Source: Auriscalpium vulgare (lineage: Eukaryota > Basidiomycota > Agaricomycetes > Russulales > Auriscalpiaceae). From it: a stretch of DNA of 64,000 nucleotides. Positions within the stretch are counted from its first letter, which is position 1; the number at the start of each line of letters is the position of its first letter. The notes beneath the pieces were generated by a model that worked only from the letters and a program-made list of their open reading frames with translations, was not told the origin of the DNA and made no database searches. The DNA is taken from positions 434,001 through 498,000 of the forward strand of contig JAHBBC010000011.1 in NCBI GenBank assembly GCA_019915015.1, read 5' to 3'. Shown here one piece after another: positions 32,201 through 39,529 of the stretch. Position numbers and translations under genes: made by a program.

Positions 32201-33992
32201 TGAGACGGATGCGATGGTAGACGTCGGTGGGGAGGTCGTCGAGATGAGGGATGTCGGACGGGAAGAGGGCCGCATACTTGGTTTTCATGCGGGAGTCAAG
32301 CTCCTGAAGAGTTTGCGCATGTGCCAAGGCTGCCACTCGAACCTTCACCGCCGCGACAACGTTCACGGGAGCGACGTGGTCCGCTAAACGATCGCAGTGT
32401 GCGCGCTGCGCAAGCAGACGGGAGGACAGCTCGCTGACCATGCACGCGCGGGCCGTCAGGATGTCCGCGCGCGCGGGCGTGATTGCGGGCTGAGTCGCAG
32501 GGCGTAGAGGGACGGTATTGTCGTCGTAGTCGCGGAGCATGTCGTAGTCGGAGCCCTTTGGGATGGAAGTGCGCAGGTGATGATCAACAATGATTTGATT
32601 TGCGACGAGGAACGGAAGTCCGAGGATAACAGGCATACACAAGGCGTCGGGGGCAATGAGGGCACGAACAGAGCGGGCGCGGTACCGTGAATCGGATGCA
32701 GAAAGAGATAACTTGACCCAATGGGTCGCAACGACAGACGACGTATCCTGAGAAAAAGTCCTATCCCCTCCTGCACTGAAAGCGGCTCCTAGCGGGATAG
32801 GCTTGGCGAGACGGTGACGACGAAGACCGAGCTGGGAGGCGACGCGGTCGCGCACAAGAACTACCTGCGCGCCATCGTCAATAAGGGCAGCAAGCTCGAG
32901 TTCAGGTCCGCGCCCGTTGAGGGGGCGAGGCCCCGATGCGGTGCAGTACCACAGCATGGGCTCTTCGACGAGAGGGGTGCTCGGAGACGGGGTAGAAGAG
33001 CGGGTCGGGGGGGCGCGAACGGAGTTGACGACGTACATGGCGTCCGAATCGCTGTCCGACCCGTCACCTATAATTGCGGAGGCCGAAGCCTCGACGGTCG
33101 GCAGAACCGCGGCGACGAAACCGGGCTTCGACTTGGCCTTGAGCGCGGCCTTGGCCGCATCCTCGGTCAGCGGCTTGTAGGTTTCAGCGGCCGGGAAACC
33201 GATCTTGCATTCGATGGAGCGGTGTCCAGCGTAGAAACGGCGGCACTTGAGACATCCCTGGTGTGCGTCGAGGAGTGCGCGGTCCTCGTCGGTGAGCTTG
33301 GGGAGCTTGACTCGGGTGCCGGTGGACGGGCCAGGGCGTGGGGCGTTGGAATACGAGCCGGAGCGTGGTGCGGCGGAAGCGGGCGGCGGGTCTCTGCGCG
33401 TGCGCGCCATGCGCGCAACCTCCGCGGTGATCTTTTCGACATTGCGGATCCGCTTGAGGTCGAGAGCTTCGACGGCGTCGAGCCACAGCTCGAGTTGCAT
33501 GTCCGCGGAGAAGCGGGCGTCATGCACCTCCACGCCGAGGTCGACGTTCATGCCGGCGGATAGCTTGCGACGCATGGCGTCGTCGTCGAGGTAGGAGGGC
33601 GTGTCGACGAGCAGGGTGTCATTGGAGGTCATCTCAACCTGCCATTCAGCGAAGGGACGGCTGCCTTGCTGCGCGTTCAAGAGCGCGTTCGAAACCCGTA
33701 GCTCCCAGCCCGGTTGGAGCCACCGGCGGCCGAAGAGGATGAGGAACTCCTCGAAGGGGAGAGCCTCGTAGAAGTCGCGGCGCACTCGGACCCACTCGCG
33801 GATGCGAGGGTCCTGGAAACCGTCCGTGATCATCCGCGTCTCGTCTAGGGTCGCGATATCCTTGTGCTTGTGGTAGGACTCGCACGCGTATTTGAACTCG
33901 CGGAGGGCCTCAGGCGTGACATTGCCCGGAGTGAGGATCGGAGGTTTGGTCACGGACGATTGTTCAACGCGAGCGGTGGCGGTGGCGGACAT
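29286..33992 (-). CDS. Gag-Pol polyprotein of chromovirus (single frame)
   Basis: From the first in-frame ATG (33992-33990, MSATATARVEQ) the frame encodes 1568 residues to TAG at 29288-29286. The capsid-like region is followed at about residue 243 by a zinc knuckle variant (CLKC..H....C, CX2CX6HX4C). Next is an aspartic protease with an unusual LIDDGAQ site instead of the usual D-S/T-G, and a reverse transcriptase with KLDMTNAFFQ and YLDD near residue 757. RNase H (TTDASDFRTGAVLS) comes next, then an integrase with HH..CAEC zinc site and D/D/E residues (AIDFIG, VSDRD, ERTNK). A C-terminal chromodomain (EEEWEVDEIIDQR, QYLVRWRGY, QWLPSREL) closes the protein. Gag and pol are in one frame with no stop between. 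The same frame is also open for 176 codons upstream of this ATG, up to the poly-T next to the LTR. Confidence 0.93.
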   Translation of the reverse strand: MSATATARVEQSSVTKPPILTPGNVTPEALREFKYACESYHKHKDIATLDETRMITDGFQDPRIREWVRVRRDFYEALPFEEFLILFGRRWLQPGWELRVSNALLNAQQGSRPFAEWQVEMTSNDTLLVDTPSYLDDDAMRRKLSAGMNVDLGVEVHDARFSADMQLELWLDAVEALDLKRIRNVEKITAEVARMARTRRDPPPASAAPRSGSYSNAPRPGPSTGTRVKLPKLTDEDRALLDAHQGCLKCRRFYAGHRSIECKIGFPAAETYKPLTEDAAKAALKAKSKPGFVAAVLPTVEASASAIIGDGSDSDSDAMYVVNSVRAPPTRSSTPSPSTPLVEEPMLWYCTASGPRPLNGRGPELELAALIDDGAQVVLVRDRVASQLGLRRHRLAKPIPLGAAFSAGGDRTFSQDTSSVVATHWVKLSLSASDSRYRARSVRALIAPDALCMPVILGLPFLVANQIIVDHHLRTSIPKGSDYDMLRDYDDNTVPLRPATQPAITPARADILTARACMVSELSSRLLAQRAHCDRLADHVAPVNVVAAVKVRVAALAHAQTLQELDSRMKTKYAALFPSDIPHLDDLPTDVYHRIRLKDANKTIATRSYNCPRKYRDAWRTLLDQHLSAGRIRPSASEHASPAFIIPKSDPSALPRWVNDYRMLNANTVPDSHPLPRVDDILADCAKGKIWGKLDMTNAFFQTRVHPDDIHLTAVTTPFGLYEWTVMPMGGRNAPGTHQRRMTTALRQHIGVICHVYLDDIIIWSQTVDEHVRNVDTVLRTLRDAHLYCSLKKTSLFCESVHFLGHEISRRGIEADPTKIERIMDWPVPRNATEVRAFLGLVRYIATFLPQLAELTRVLTPLTTLEAQHDWPGWFPSHQAAFDGVKALVLSRECLTTIDHQNPGENKIWVTTDASDFRTGAVLSWGPTWESARPVAFDSMQLKGPQLNYPVHEKELLAIVRALQKWRVDLLGSHFVVRTDHRTLEHFQTQRELSRRQCRWQEYLAQYDFDIEYVPGPDNTVADALSRLPVELEAPTVSAFAAAVCLAQVDIRPVASQPAVCAVSLQISHDRALLDSIRSGYSDDAFCARLLRNLESAPGARLDDGLLFIGERLVVPRTPTLRETFFQLAHDALGHFGADKSYAALRTSYYWPGMRRDLELGYIASCAECQRNKSPSAKPPGPLHPLSVPDARGDCVAIDFIGPLPPDSGFDTIVSMTDRAGSDVRLVPVKSTITAPEFAAVFFDHWFCENGLPLEIVSDRDKLFVSRFWRALHRLTGVKLKMSSSFHPQTDGASERTNKTVNQCLRFHVDRQQRGWVRALPRVRFDIMNTVNASTGFSPFQLRMGRQPRLIPPLLQPTADAAAAEFGADGAAAQRVMDQITVDFAEAQDALFAAKLLQADTANRHRGPEHAYAVGDRVMLSTYHRRRDYKAQDASRVAKFMPRFDGPYSVVRAFPERSVYTLDLPATSGIFPTFHASLLRPFVPNDDSVAPSRALARPGPVVTADGEEEWEVDEIIDQRRRGRGVQYLVRWRGYGDEDMQWLPSRELADCAALDRWLARDPPGGSSSS

Positions 33993-34528
33993 GATGGGGT
34001 ATGTGCGTGTGCGGGGTTCGGTGTCTGAGTCGGACGAGTCGCTGTCGTAACGGCGGCGGCGGCGCGGGAGCGGGATATATGCGGTCGAGACGGGCGGCGA
34101 TGGGGACGGCGGCGATGGGGACGGTGACGTATAAGTCACGAGCGGTCGAGCGGCAGGGAGCGAGACGGTGGCAGCGAGCGGCGGAGATACGGTTTCGTCG
34201 GGCGTCGGCGGGCGAGAGGCAGGCAGTGGGACAGTGACGGGGGTGGGACGATCGGCGTGCAGCGGGGACGGCGTGGGCGGGTTCGAGTTCCCGAGATCTG
34301 TCCACACAGAGGACGCGAGAGCTGAGGCAAGGTCAGACGATGCGGGGCTGGCGGGCGACTGGAGTCGTGGGGAGCGGCGACGTTCGAGGGTGGGCGGCGG
34401 AAGCGACCGAGTGGTCGTGCGGCCCGGCCTCGCTACGTGGTCCACCGTGAGACGAGTCGCGGAGCGCGTACGACGTGCGGCGGGCGTCAGGGTGGCAGAT
34501 GGCGTCCGGTTCGTTTTCAAAAAAAAAG

Positions 34529-34870
34529 TGGAAGCCGCCGTGAGGCGACAACACTCAGAGGGCGTCCGGAAGCGGGCGCGCGCGAAAGGAACCGAATGTG
34601 ATTGCCGAGATACGTGCTAGCACCGTGATATGAGAGGGAGAGGGAAAAGAGAGACCGGTAATGTACACACCTAGCACCGTGATATGAGAGGGAGAGGGAA
34701 AAGAGAGACGAGCACGACGGCGCTGGCGTGCGCGTATATATGACGAAGCGTGTCGACCGTAAGTAGCGAGAAGCAAGAAAAGAGTCCGTATATAGTAACG
34801 AGCACTCCGGAACGGGTACACGCGTCGGCGTCGCCGGACGCGTGACCGCGCGTAGTAGACCAGGTCTACA
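34529..34870 (-). repeat. 5' LTR of the retrotransposon (342 bp)
   Basis: Identical to 28934-29275 by direct comparison. It is followed on the element strand by C, nine T, GAAAACG, not by a TGG-type primer binding site. Confidence 0.95.
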
Positions 34871-34875
34871 CATCG
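34871..34875. repeat. Target site duplication, right copy
   Basis: CATCG, matching 28929-28933. Confidence 0.9.
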
Positions 34876-35228
34876 ACGTCAGCTCCCGGCGGCTTTCCAG
34901 TTAATGGCCCACATGAAGTACATATCCTCTCGGGGAGCACAAATATTCACACACATGCTAACGTCGAATCGCTGACATCCTTTGCAAAAAATCCCTAGAT
35001 CAGACGCCGGATAATCCTCTCTAATGCTTCCCAGCCCTACCCATGTTCCTACAGACTCCATACGATTCCCACATCCATTGCCACGGGCGATTGTTAATGT
35101 TCATACATATAATTCAACGCTGCAGGGAGAGACACAAAGGGTATCGTAAGTTCAGGCATTTATTCGGTGACCAGTCTGACGACGTACGTGATCAAAGGAC
35201 TGGCTTGCATACCGGTGCATCTGGACAG

Positions 35229-35675
35229 CTACCTCACAACGGCGTATGGCGGCGGCGCGGGCATCTGTACTGTAACCCCGCCATTGACGAGCGTCGTCTC
35301 GGATGCCAATGTCGAGTTCGATGGATTTTGCTTGTAGGGTTGGTCCGGCGCGCGGTCCTGAGCCTCGGGACACTCCTGGTCGCACTTGTCCCGGCGGTGC
35401 AGCCTGAGCTTGTCGAGGAACGCCTTCCGGCGGTCCATCGTGCGCGGTCGCTCGGAACGGCGCGTGCGCCAGGCTCGCCACCGCTGCCACTGGCGTGAAA
35501 ACAGATTGAGGATGCCTGGAAGGGCACCCGAAAGGAGGAAGACGATGGGAGGAAGCAATATCACGGCGATGGTGATCGAAATGAAGACGATTCCGAACAC
35601 TCTGAAGGCTTTCGGGTAGACGTAGCCCCCTTTGGTGTCGCCGTGAGCGCGCGCGTCGAGGAGCGTTGGTGCCAT
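35229..35675 (-). CDS. Small single-pass membrane protein, unknown
   Basis: Start MAPTLLDARAHGDTKGGYVY (ATG 35675), about 148 residues, single exon. One strong helix, FGIVFISITIAVILLPPIVF, is followed by a second weaker hydrophobic turn, then a very basic stretch (RQWQRWRAWRTRRSERPRTMDRRK). The tail is Asp/Gln/Pro-rich and ends MPAPPPYAVVR. The PPPY motif near the end is a possible WW-domain or Nedd4-type ubiquitin ligase contact. The next gene upstream (35916-36356) has the same plan (short N-terminus, one helix, Arg-rich juxtamembrane segment), so they may be divergent tandem copies or simply similar small proteins. No family recognised. Confidence 0.6.
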   Translation of the reverse strand: MAPTLLDARAHGDTKGGYVYPKAFRVFGIVFISITIAVILLPPIVFLLSGALPGILNLFSRQWQRWRAWRTRRSERPRTMDRRKAFLDKLRLHRRDKCDQECPEAQDRAPDQPYKQNPSNSTLASETTLVNGGVTVQMPAPPPYAVVR

Positions 35676-35915
35676 GAAGTCTGATTGGGGGGATGGTTTG
35701 TAGTAGGAGGCAGCTAAAATATTACAGGGGCTGAGATTATAAGAGGGACATGGCGCGGATGTCCGTCTGCTATCCGGACCATGCACACGGGATTGGAGCA
35801 GCGGCGAACCGGGACAATGTAAATGCGAGATGTAATGGTATATTATGTATGTACACATGTAGATAGGACCAGCCCGTCGACGATAAGTACATCGTTCATC
35901 TCATGATCTGGTATC

Positions 35916-36356
35916 CTATTGCTCGCCGAACCGCATGACCTCATTCTTGTACCGATCCTCGCGTGGCGGCTTCACGAAAGCATATGGGAGTGGTGATATA
36001 GGGGTGCTAAGTGTCGACGTCGATCCTGAGGATAGAGCCTTCGGGTCGTACTGGACGTAGCGCCGTCCGGTCGCCGGATCGACGACCTCGGTGAAGCCCT
36101 CGACGTGCTCGCCCCTATTTCGGCGCTGTAGCATCTCAACGAGCTCACGCTTGCGGTCCTTGAGTCCGTCAACGCACTCGGCGTGCGTCAAGTGATCGAG
36201 GCTGAGCGCCGCGCGCTGCCGCCGCCTGCGCAACGAGCACACGAATACGCATGTGCAACCAGTTATGAGAAGCGCCCCGAATGAAATAAAGGCGATAATG
36301 GGGATTTTTTGGATTGCGAGCCCGCCAGGGGTAGGAGTGGTGGGTGCAGGTGCCAT
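35916..36356 (-). CDS. Small single-pass membrane protein, unknown
   Basis: Start MAPAPTTPTPGGLAIQKIPI (ATG 36356), 146 residues, single exon. One helix (IIAFISFGALLITGCTCVFV) precedes a stop-transfer CSLRRRRQRAAL. The cytosolic part has a charged helix (DGLKDRKRELVEMLQRR) and a hydrophilic segment VDPATGRRYVQYDP. It ends KNEVMRFGEQ at 35916. Orientation and layout match the neighbouring 35229-35675 gene. No function known. Confidence 0.62.
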   Translation of the reverse strand: MAPAPTTPTPGGLAIQKIPIIAFISFGALLITGCTCVFVCSLRRRRQRAALSLDHLTHAECVDGLKDRKRELVEMLQRRNRGEHVEGFTEVVDPATGRRYVQYDPKALSSGSTSTLSTPISPLPYAFVKPPREDRYKNEVMRFGEQ

Positions 36357-36889
36357 TGTGATGCGAAGGAGGGTGAGTCTGATAGAATATGACAGTGATA
36401 GGTTGTGAGTGTGGAGATGGTAGTGGTTGAAAGACAAGAAAGATAGGGTAACAGAGAGACAGTGCGGGTCATGTTAAGGCGGTGTGGAAGTGGCGGGGGG
36501 AATGAAACCGGACATGAGTGAGACAAAGCGTGCAGGTCCACACTGGGTGATATAAGTAGATCAATGCGCTGTGCACGTTAATTGACAGTAAAACAATGAA
36601 GGATAATGCGGCAAGAAACCAGATGGCATCAGGTAGCAGGAGTCAGACCGTGGTCATCGTGGCCACAGACGTCGAGACGGGCGCTGGCGCATTGACTCGC
36701 CAAAACCTTGGATCGGGAAACTTGTACGCATGAGGAGATAATTTTGATGTTTTTTTTTTCATAGCAAATCATGGCAAAGCGTGGACTAGCTCAGCTGCGT
36801 CCGAGAGCCGGAGTGCAACCCAGCGTCGCCGGCCCGGAGAAGCCGCCAACTCCTTGACGGCTGCTTCCTTTTGAGCGATTAGCACGACA

Positions 36890-37179
36890 GTGAAGAAAGT
36901 CGAGCTTCAGCGCCAGGTCAAGGACAAAGGCAAGGAGAAGGAAACGACTGCTGACGGGAAGAAGAGGGACACGTCTAAGGACGACGACCCGAAGGCCGGA
37001 GCTGATGTCGGCAAGATCGTCAATCTTATGGCTGGCGACGCCAACCGCTGCGCAATGATGATCTCGGCCATATATATGCTCTATTCCAGTGAGTGTGACT
37101 CGTTGCTGTCGCAGAAGCTCGCATTGAATATGCTTGTAGGTCCTTGGGAAATTATCATCGGAGGGGTCTTCTTGTACAA
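36890..37179 (+). pseudogene. Fragment of an MRP/ABCC-type ABC transporter
   Basis: The frame reads KVELQRQVKDKGKEKE, a Lys/Asp-rich linker, then GADVGKIVNLMAGDANRCAM. That segment corresponds to the well-conserved cytosolic loop of the first membrane domain of ABCC exporters (G-K-I-V-N-L-M-x-x-D-x-x-R). A 51-bp intron (37089-37139, GTGAGT..CTTGTAG) joins LYS to SPWEIIIGGVFLYK, matching the following helix of the family, and a new donor GTAAGC stands at 37180. No further transporter exon is found downstream and no preceding part upstream, so about 1300 residues are missing. It is best explained as a gene relic or a piece moved by rearrangement. Exon structure is still clean, so the loss may be recent. 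Confidence 0.6.
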
Positions 37180-38236
37180 GTAAGCATGGTTTGCCTTCGA
37201 TTAGATCAACTGTGTATGGGTATATTCACCTATTCTCGTCCCCATCTTTCTGCGTATGAGCCATCCTGGGTACGAACGCCTGAGAATGACCGTAAAAATA
37301 GACCAAAGCACACAGCTCAGAGCAGTGGAGGGGGGGGGGGGGGGGGCAAAAGTGAAAGTTTAGGAGACTGGGAGGCCCGCTCACACTGATTCGTGAGGGG
37401 ATGAATAAAACTCTTGCTGAAGGTTCCCAAGGCAACAATAGCGTTGGCCAGCAGTAGATATGACCAACGAAGCACGGCAGTCTTGCAGCGCGCATTATTG
37501 TGAAGGCGTGACGAACCCGGCGCCACAGGACCGCCGGCCGAGGTAGTAGCTCGAACAACAGTGGCATGCGTTCCAAGGGATCATACGAGCAATTGTTTCT
37601 GTAAGTTCCGTCAAGGGATCAGGTAAGGTCTTACGGAGCCAGCGAGGGGATACGTACCGTATATTGGGGCGCCGGAATGTTTACAGGTCTGGCGAAGCGC
37701 TCGCCGTACGATAGCCCAGACAGGGTACGACGCAGGAGCTGCATGAAAAATAGTCGCCATCGATAAATCGATAGGATGTCACGGATTGCGCACAGCCCCA
37801 AAAAGCCAAAAGCCTCGCCGACAAAGTCGCACAGGGGGCGGCTGCCTAGACAGAGAATGGCCCGACCCGCGAGGTGCTTTTGTCTTGCGCAGGCCATCAC
37901 CCATCACCCTTTGCATTTTTCGTGCCCTGGCGGTGAAATGGGAAGCGACGAAGCCGGAAGGGACACCCAGATCCGGAAGGGGTAGTGTTGCTTATTGTGT
38001 GGCATGCCGCGGGCGACGGGCGTGCAATGCCGGAGTCGAGAGCAAAGTTGCGCGTGCACCTGAGACGCGGTTCCTGCTCAGGGCACACACAAGTTATTGT
38101 ATGTGCGCAGGGCTTGACATAGCGGCACTGACGGATGGCCCATGTGTGCGCTCTCACGTAATTGTTGTAATTGTCCTGCGTAGACTCCTCGTTCAGGTGC
38201 GCGGCGCAAGCAAAGCTGGTGGAGAAGACGCGAAGG
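37180..38236. other. Intergenic with G17 homopolymer, no gene supported
   Basis: It contains a run of 17 G at 37330-37346. Overlapping frames on both strands up to 38236 show no recognisable product. It includes the upstream region of the first pheromone gene, with two ATTGT motifs at 38161-38165 and 38170-38174 (ACAAT on the other strand, the core recognised by many HMG-box factors). Confidence 0.4.
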
Positions 38237-38242
38237 TATAAA
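38237..38242 (+). promoter_or_regulatory. TATA box of pheromone precursor gene 1
   Basis: TATAAA 120 bp before the ATG at 38357; the second pheromone gene has the same motif at 119 bp. A CT-rich stretch (CCTCCTCCCCTCTCTACAC) between TATA and ATG is a typical transcription start zone. Confidence 0.65.
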
Positions 38243-38356
38243 TATGAGCTCTCTGTGAGAGTGAAAGGCATCCTACTCACGACAGCGAGACCTCCTCCCC
38301 TCTCTACACATCCTCTTCATACTCTGCGCTCCCTTCACCACCACATCACACCATCA

Positions 38357-38491
38357 ATGGATTCCTTCACGTCCTTCGCAAACACCGTCGCCTCCATCTT
38401 CACGGAGTCCGCTCCCGTCGAGGTGCCCTCCACCCCCATAGATGCCGAGTCCAGCGGCAGCGGCAGCAAGGTGACCTGTGTCATTGCATAG
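38357..38491 (+). CDS. Mating-type lipopeptide pheromone precursor 1 (CaaX)
   Basis: A 44-residue precursor begins MDSFTSFANTVASIF and ends SGSKVTCVIA, with stop TAG at 38489-38491. The end is a CaaX box (C-V-I-A) for farnesylation, trimming and carboxymethylation. Small size, an MDxF start, an acidic/Pro-rich middle (EVPSTPIDAE) and a C-terminal CaaX are the defining features of mushroom B mating-type pheromone precursors, secreted as short lipopeptides that act on STE3-type receptors. Its C-terminal third (P-x-D-A-E-...-K-V-x-C-x-I-A) matches that of the second precursor at 44870-45028. No intron. Cleavage that frees the mature peptide is expected upstream of the CaaX, perhaps near the conserved D-A-E, but this is inference. 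No receptor gene lies in the window, so membership of the active mating locus is unproven. Confidence 0.85.
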   Translation: MDSFTSFANTVASIFTESAPVEVPSTPIDAESSGSGSKVTCVIA

Positions 38492-39529
38492 ATGCACTGC
38501 ACCCACATCATGCGTCAGCATCCTCTCATGTACGTGTGCCCATCCACGGATTGTAAAAGGAGCATTACATCGAATACTCACATGCGCATTCAGCATCACC
38601 CATTCAAATCATCATCACGACCTTCGACTTTGTTCTATTCGCGCCTTCCACGCTGTCAATAGCGTCTGACGATTGAGGATTCTCAGCAGGGGGAAGGGCT
38701 TTGTATTGTGCTTTACTTTGGGGTCGGCCGACTCATCACTGCTTGCATTGTATCCTTACCATCAATTGCCATACTATACACCGGTGTTTTGGTTCACGAT
38801 GATGTCCCGGTGGAAGTTGAACTCACTTTGAGAGATAAGATGGGCTCCCTCTGTCACTCTAAGTCTTCGCAACGGCCATCTAAATGACGGGATCATCATT
38901 TTCCGAGACGTTCTTGAGAAAGGATGCGATGAAGACAGTGGTCGGACAAAGTTGTTCAACTTGTTGTTGTCAACAAATAAGCGCTGGAGAGGCGAGATGC
39001 CCACGTGATCCGAATGCCACTCCCTTCCGCAAGTTCCTGCCCTACTTGGTGTCCTGCAGGCTCTTGAGTCTTATCCGACTGTCACTTATCGCCCTCGTTT
39101 GCTTCCGTGATCCTCTTCGTCCCGGCAATCACTAAGTGGACAGCGACCTATTTTTGCGACGACAATTTTCGTGAACTACTACTACGTACCCTGGATCTGC
39201 GGCCCGTCTCTTCAGTTCTCGCGCCGAACCCAACGTCTATCAGAGAGAAGCGCTGTCGAACCTGTGACCCTCACCATCTCCCGAATGTCAACGTTGATGT
39301 CAACCCTTTATCGCATCCAGGCCTTGGGCGTCCGTCTTATCGTTGCCCCGAGGACCAGCATCGCATGACGATAAGCGGCGCACCGGAGACAGAAGTTCTC
39401 CAACCCCATCCACGGTCTCTGCTTCTTTAAAAAGATTTGAACGGCGCGCTCTCCTTTCTTCTGACGACCACCCCGCTTTGCGACGCCCCAGCGGACATAC
39501 GTTGAATCAACCAGACGAGAAGGCCCAAG
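38492..39529. other. Intergenic, 3' of pheromone gene and promoter of permease
   Basis: No frame with recognisable content. It holds the pheromone 3' untranslated region and the upstream region of the permease gene. Confidence 0.45.

Larger units (their letters stand above)
28934..34870 (-). mobile_element. Full-length Ty3/gypsy chromovirus LTR retrotransposon, apparently intact
   Basis: The element is 5937 bp, read on the minus strand: 5' LTR (34870-34529), one long gag-pol frame, polypurine tract and 3' LTR (29275-28934). LTRs begin TGTAGACC and end TTCCA, fitting TG...CA. The two 342-bp LTRs appear identical over their whole length, and a 5-bp duplication (CATCG) flanks the element, so insertion is recent. 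A chromodomain at the integrase C-terminus places it among chromoviruses, which often target chromatin. No frameshift or stop interrupts protease, reverse transcriptase, RNase H or integrase, so it may be mobile-competent. No canonical TGG-starting tRNA primer site is seen after the 5' LTR; the sequence there is CTTTTTTTTTG, so priming may be unusual. Confidence 0.95.
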
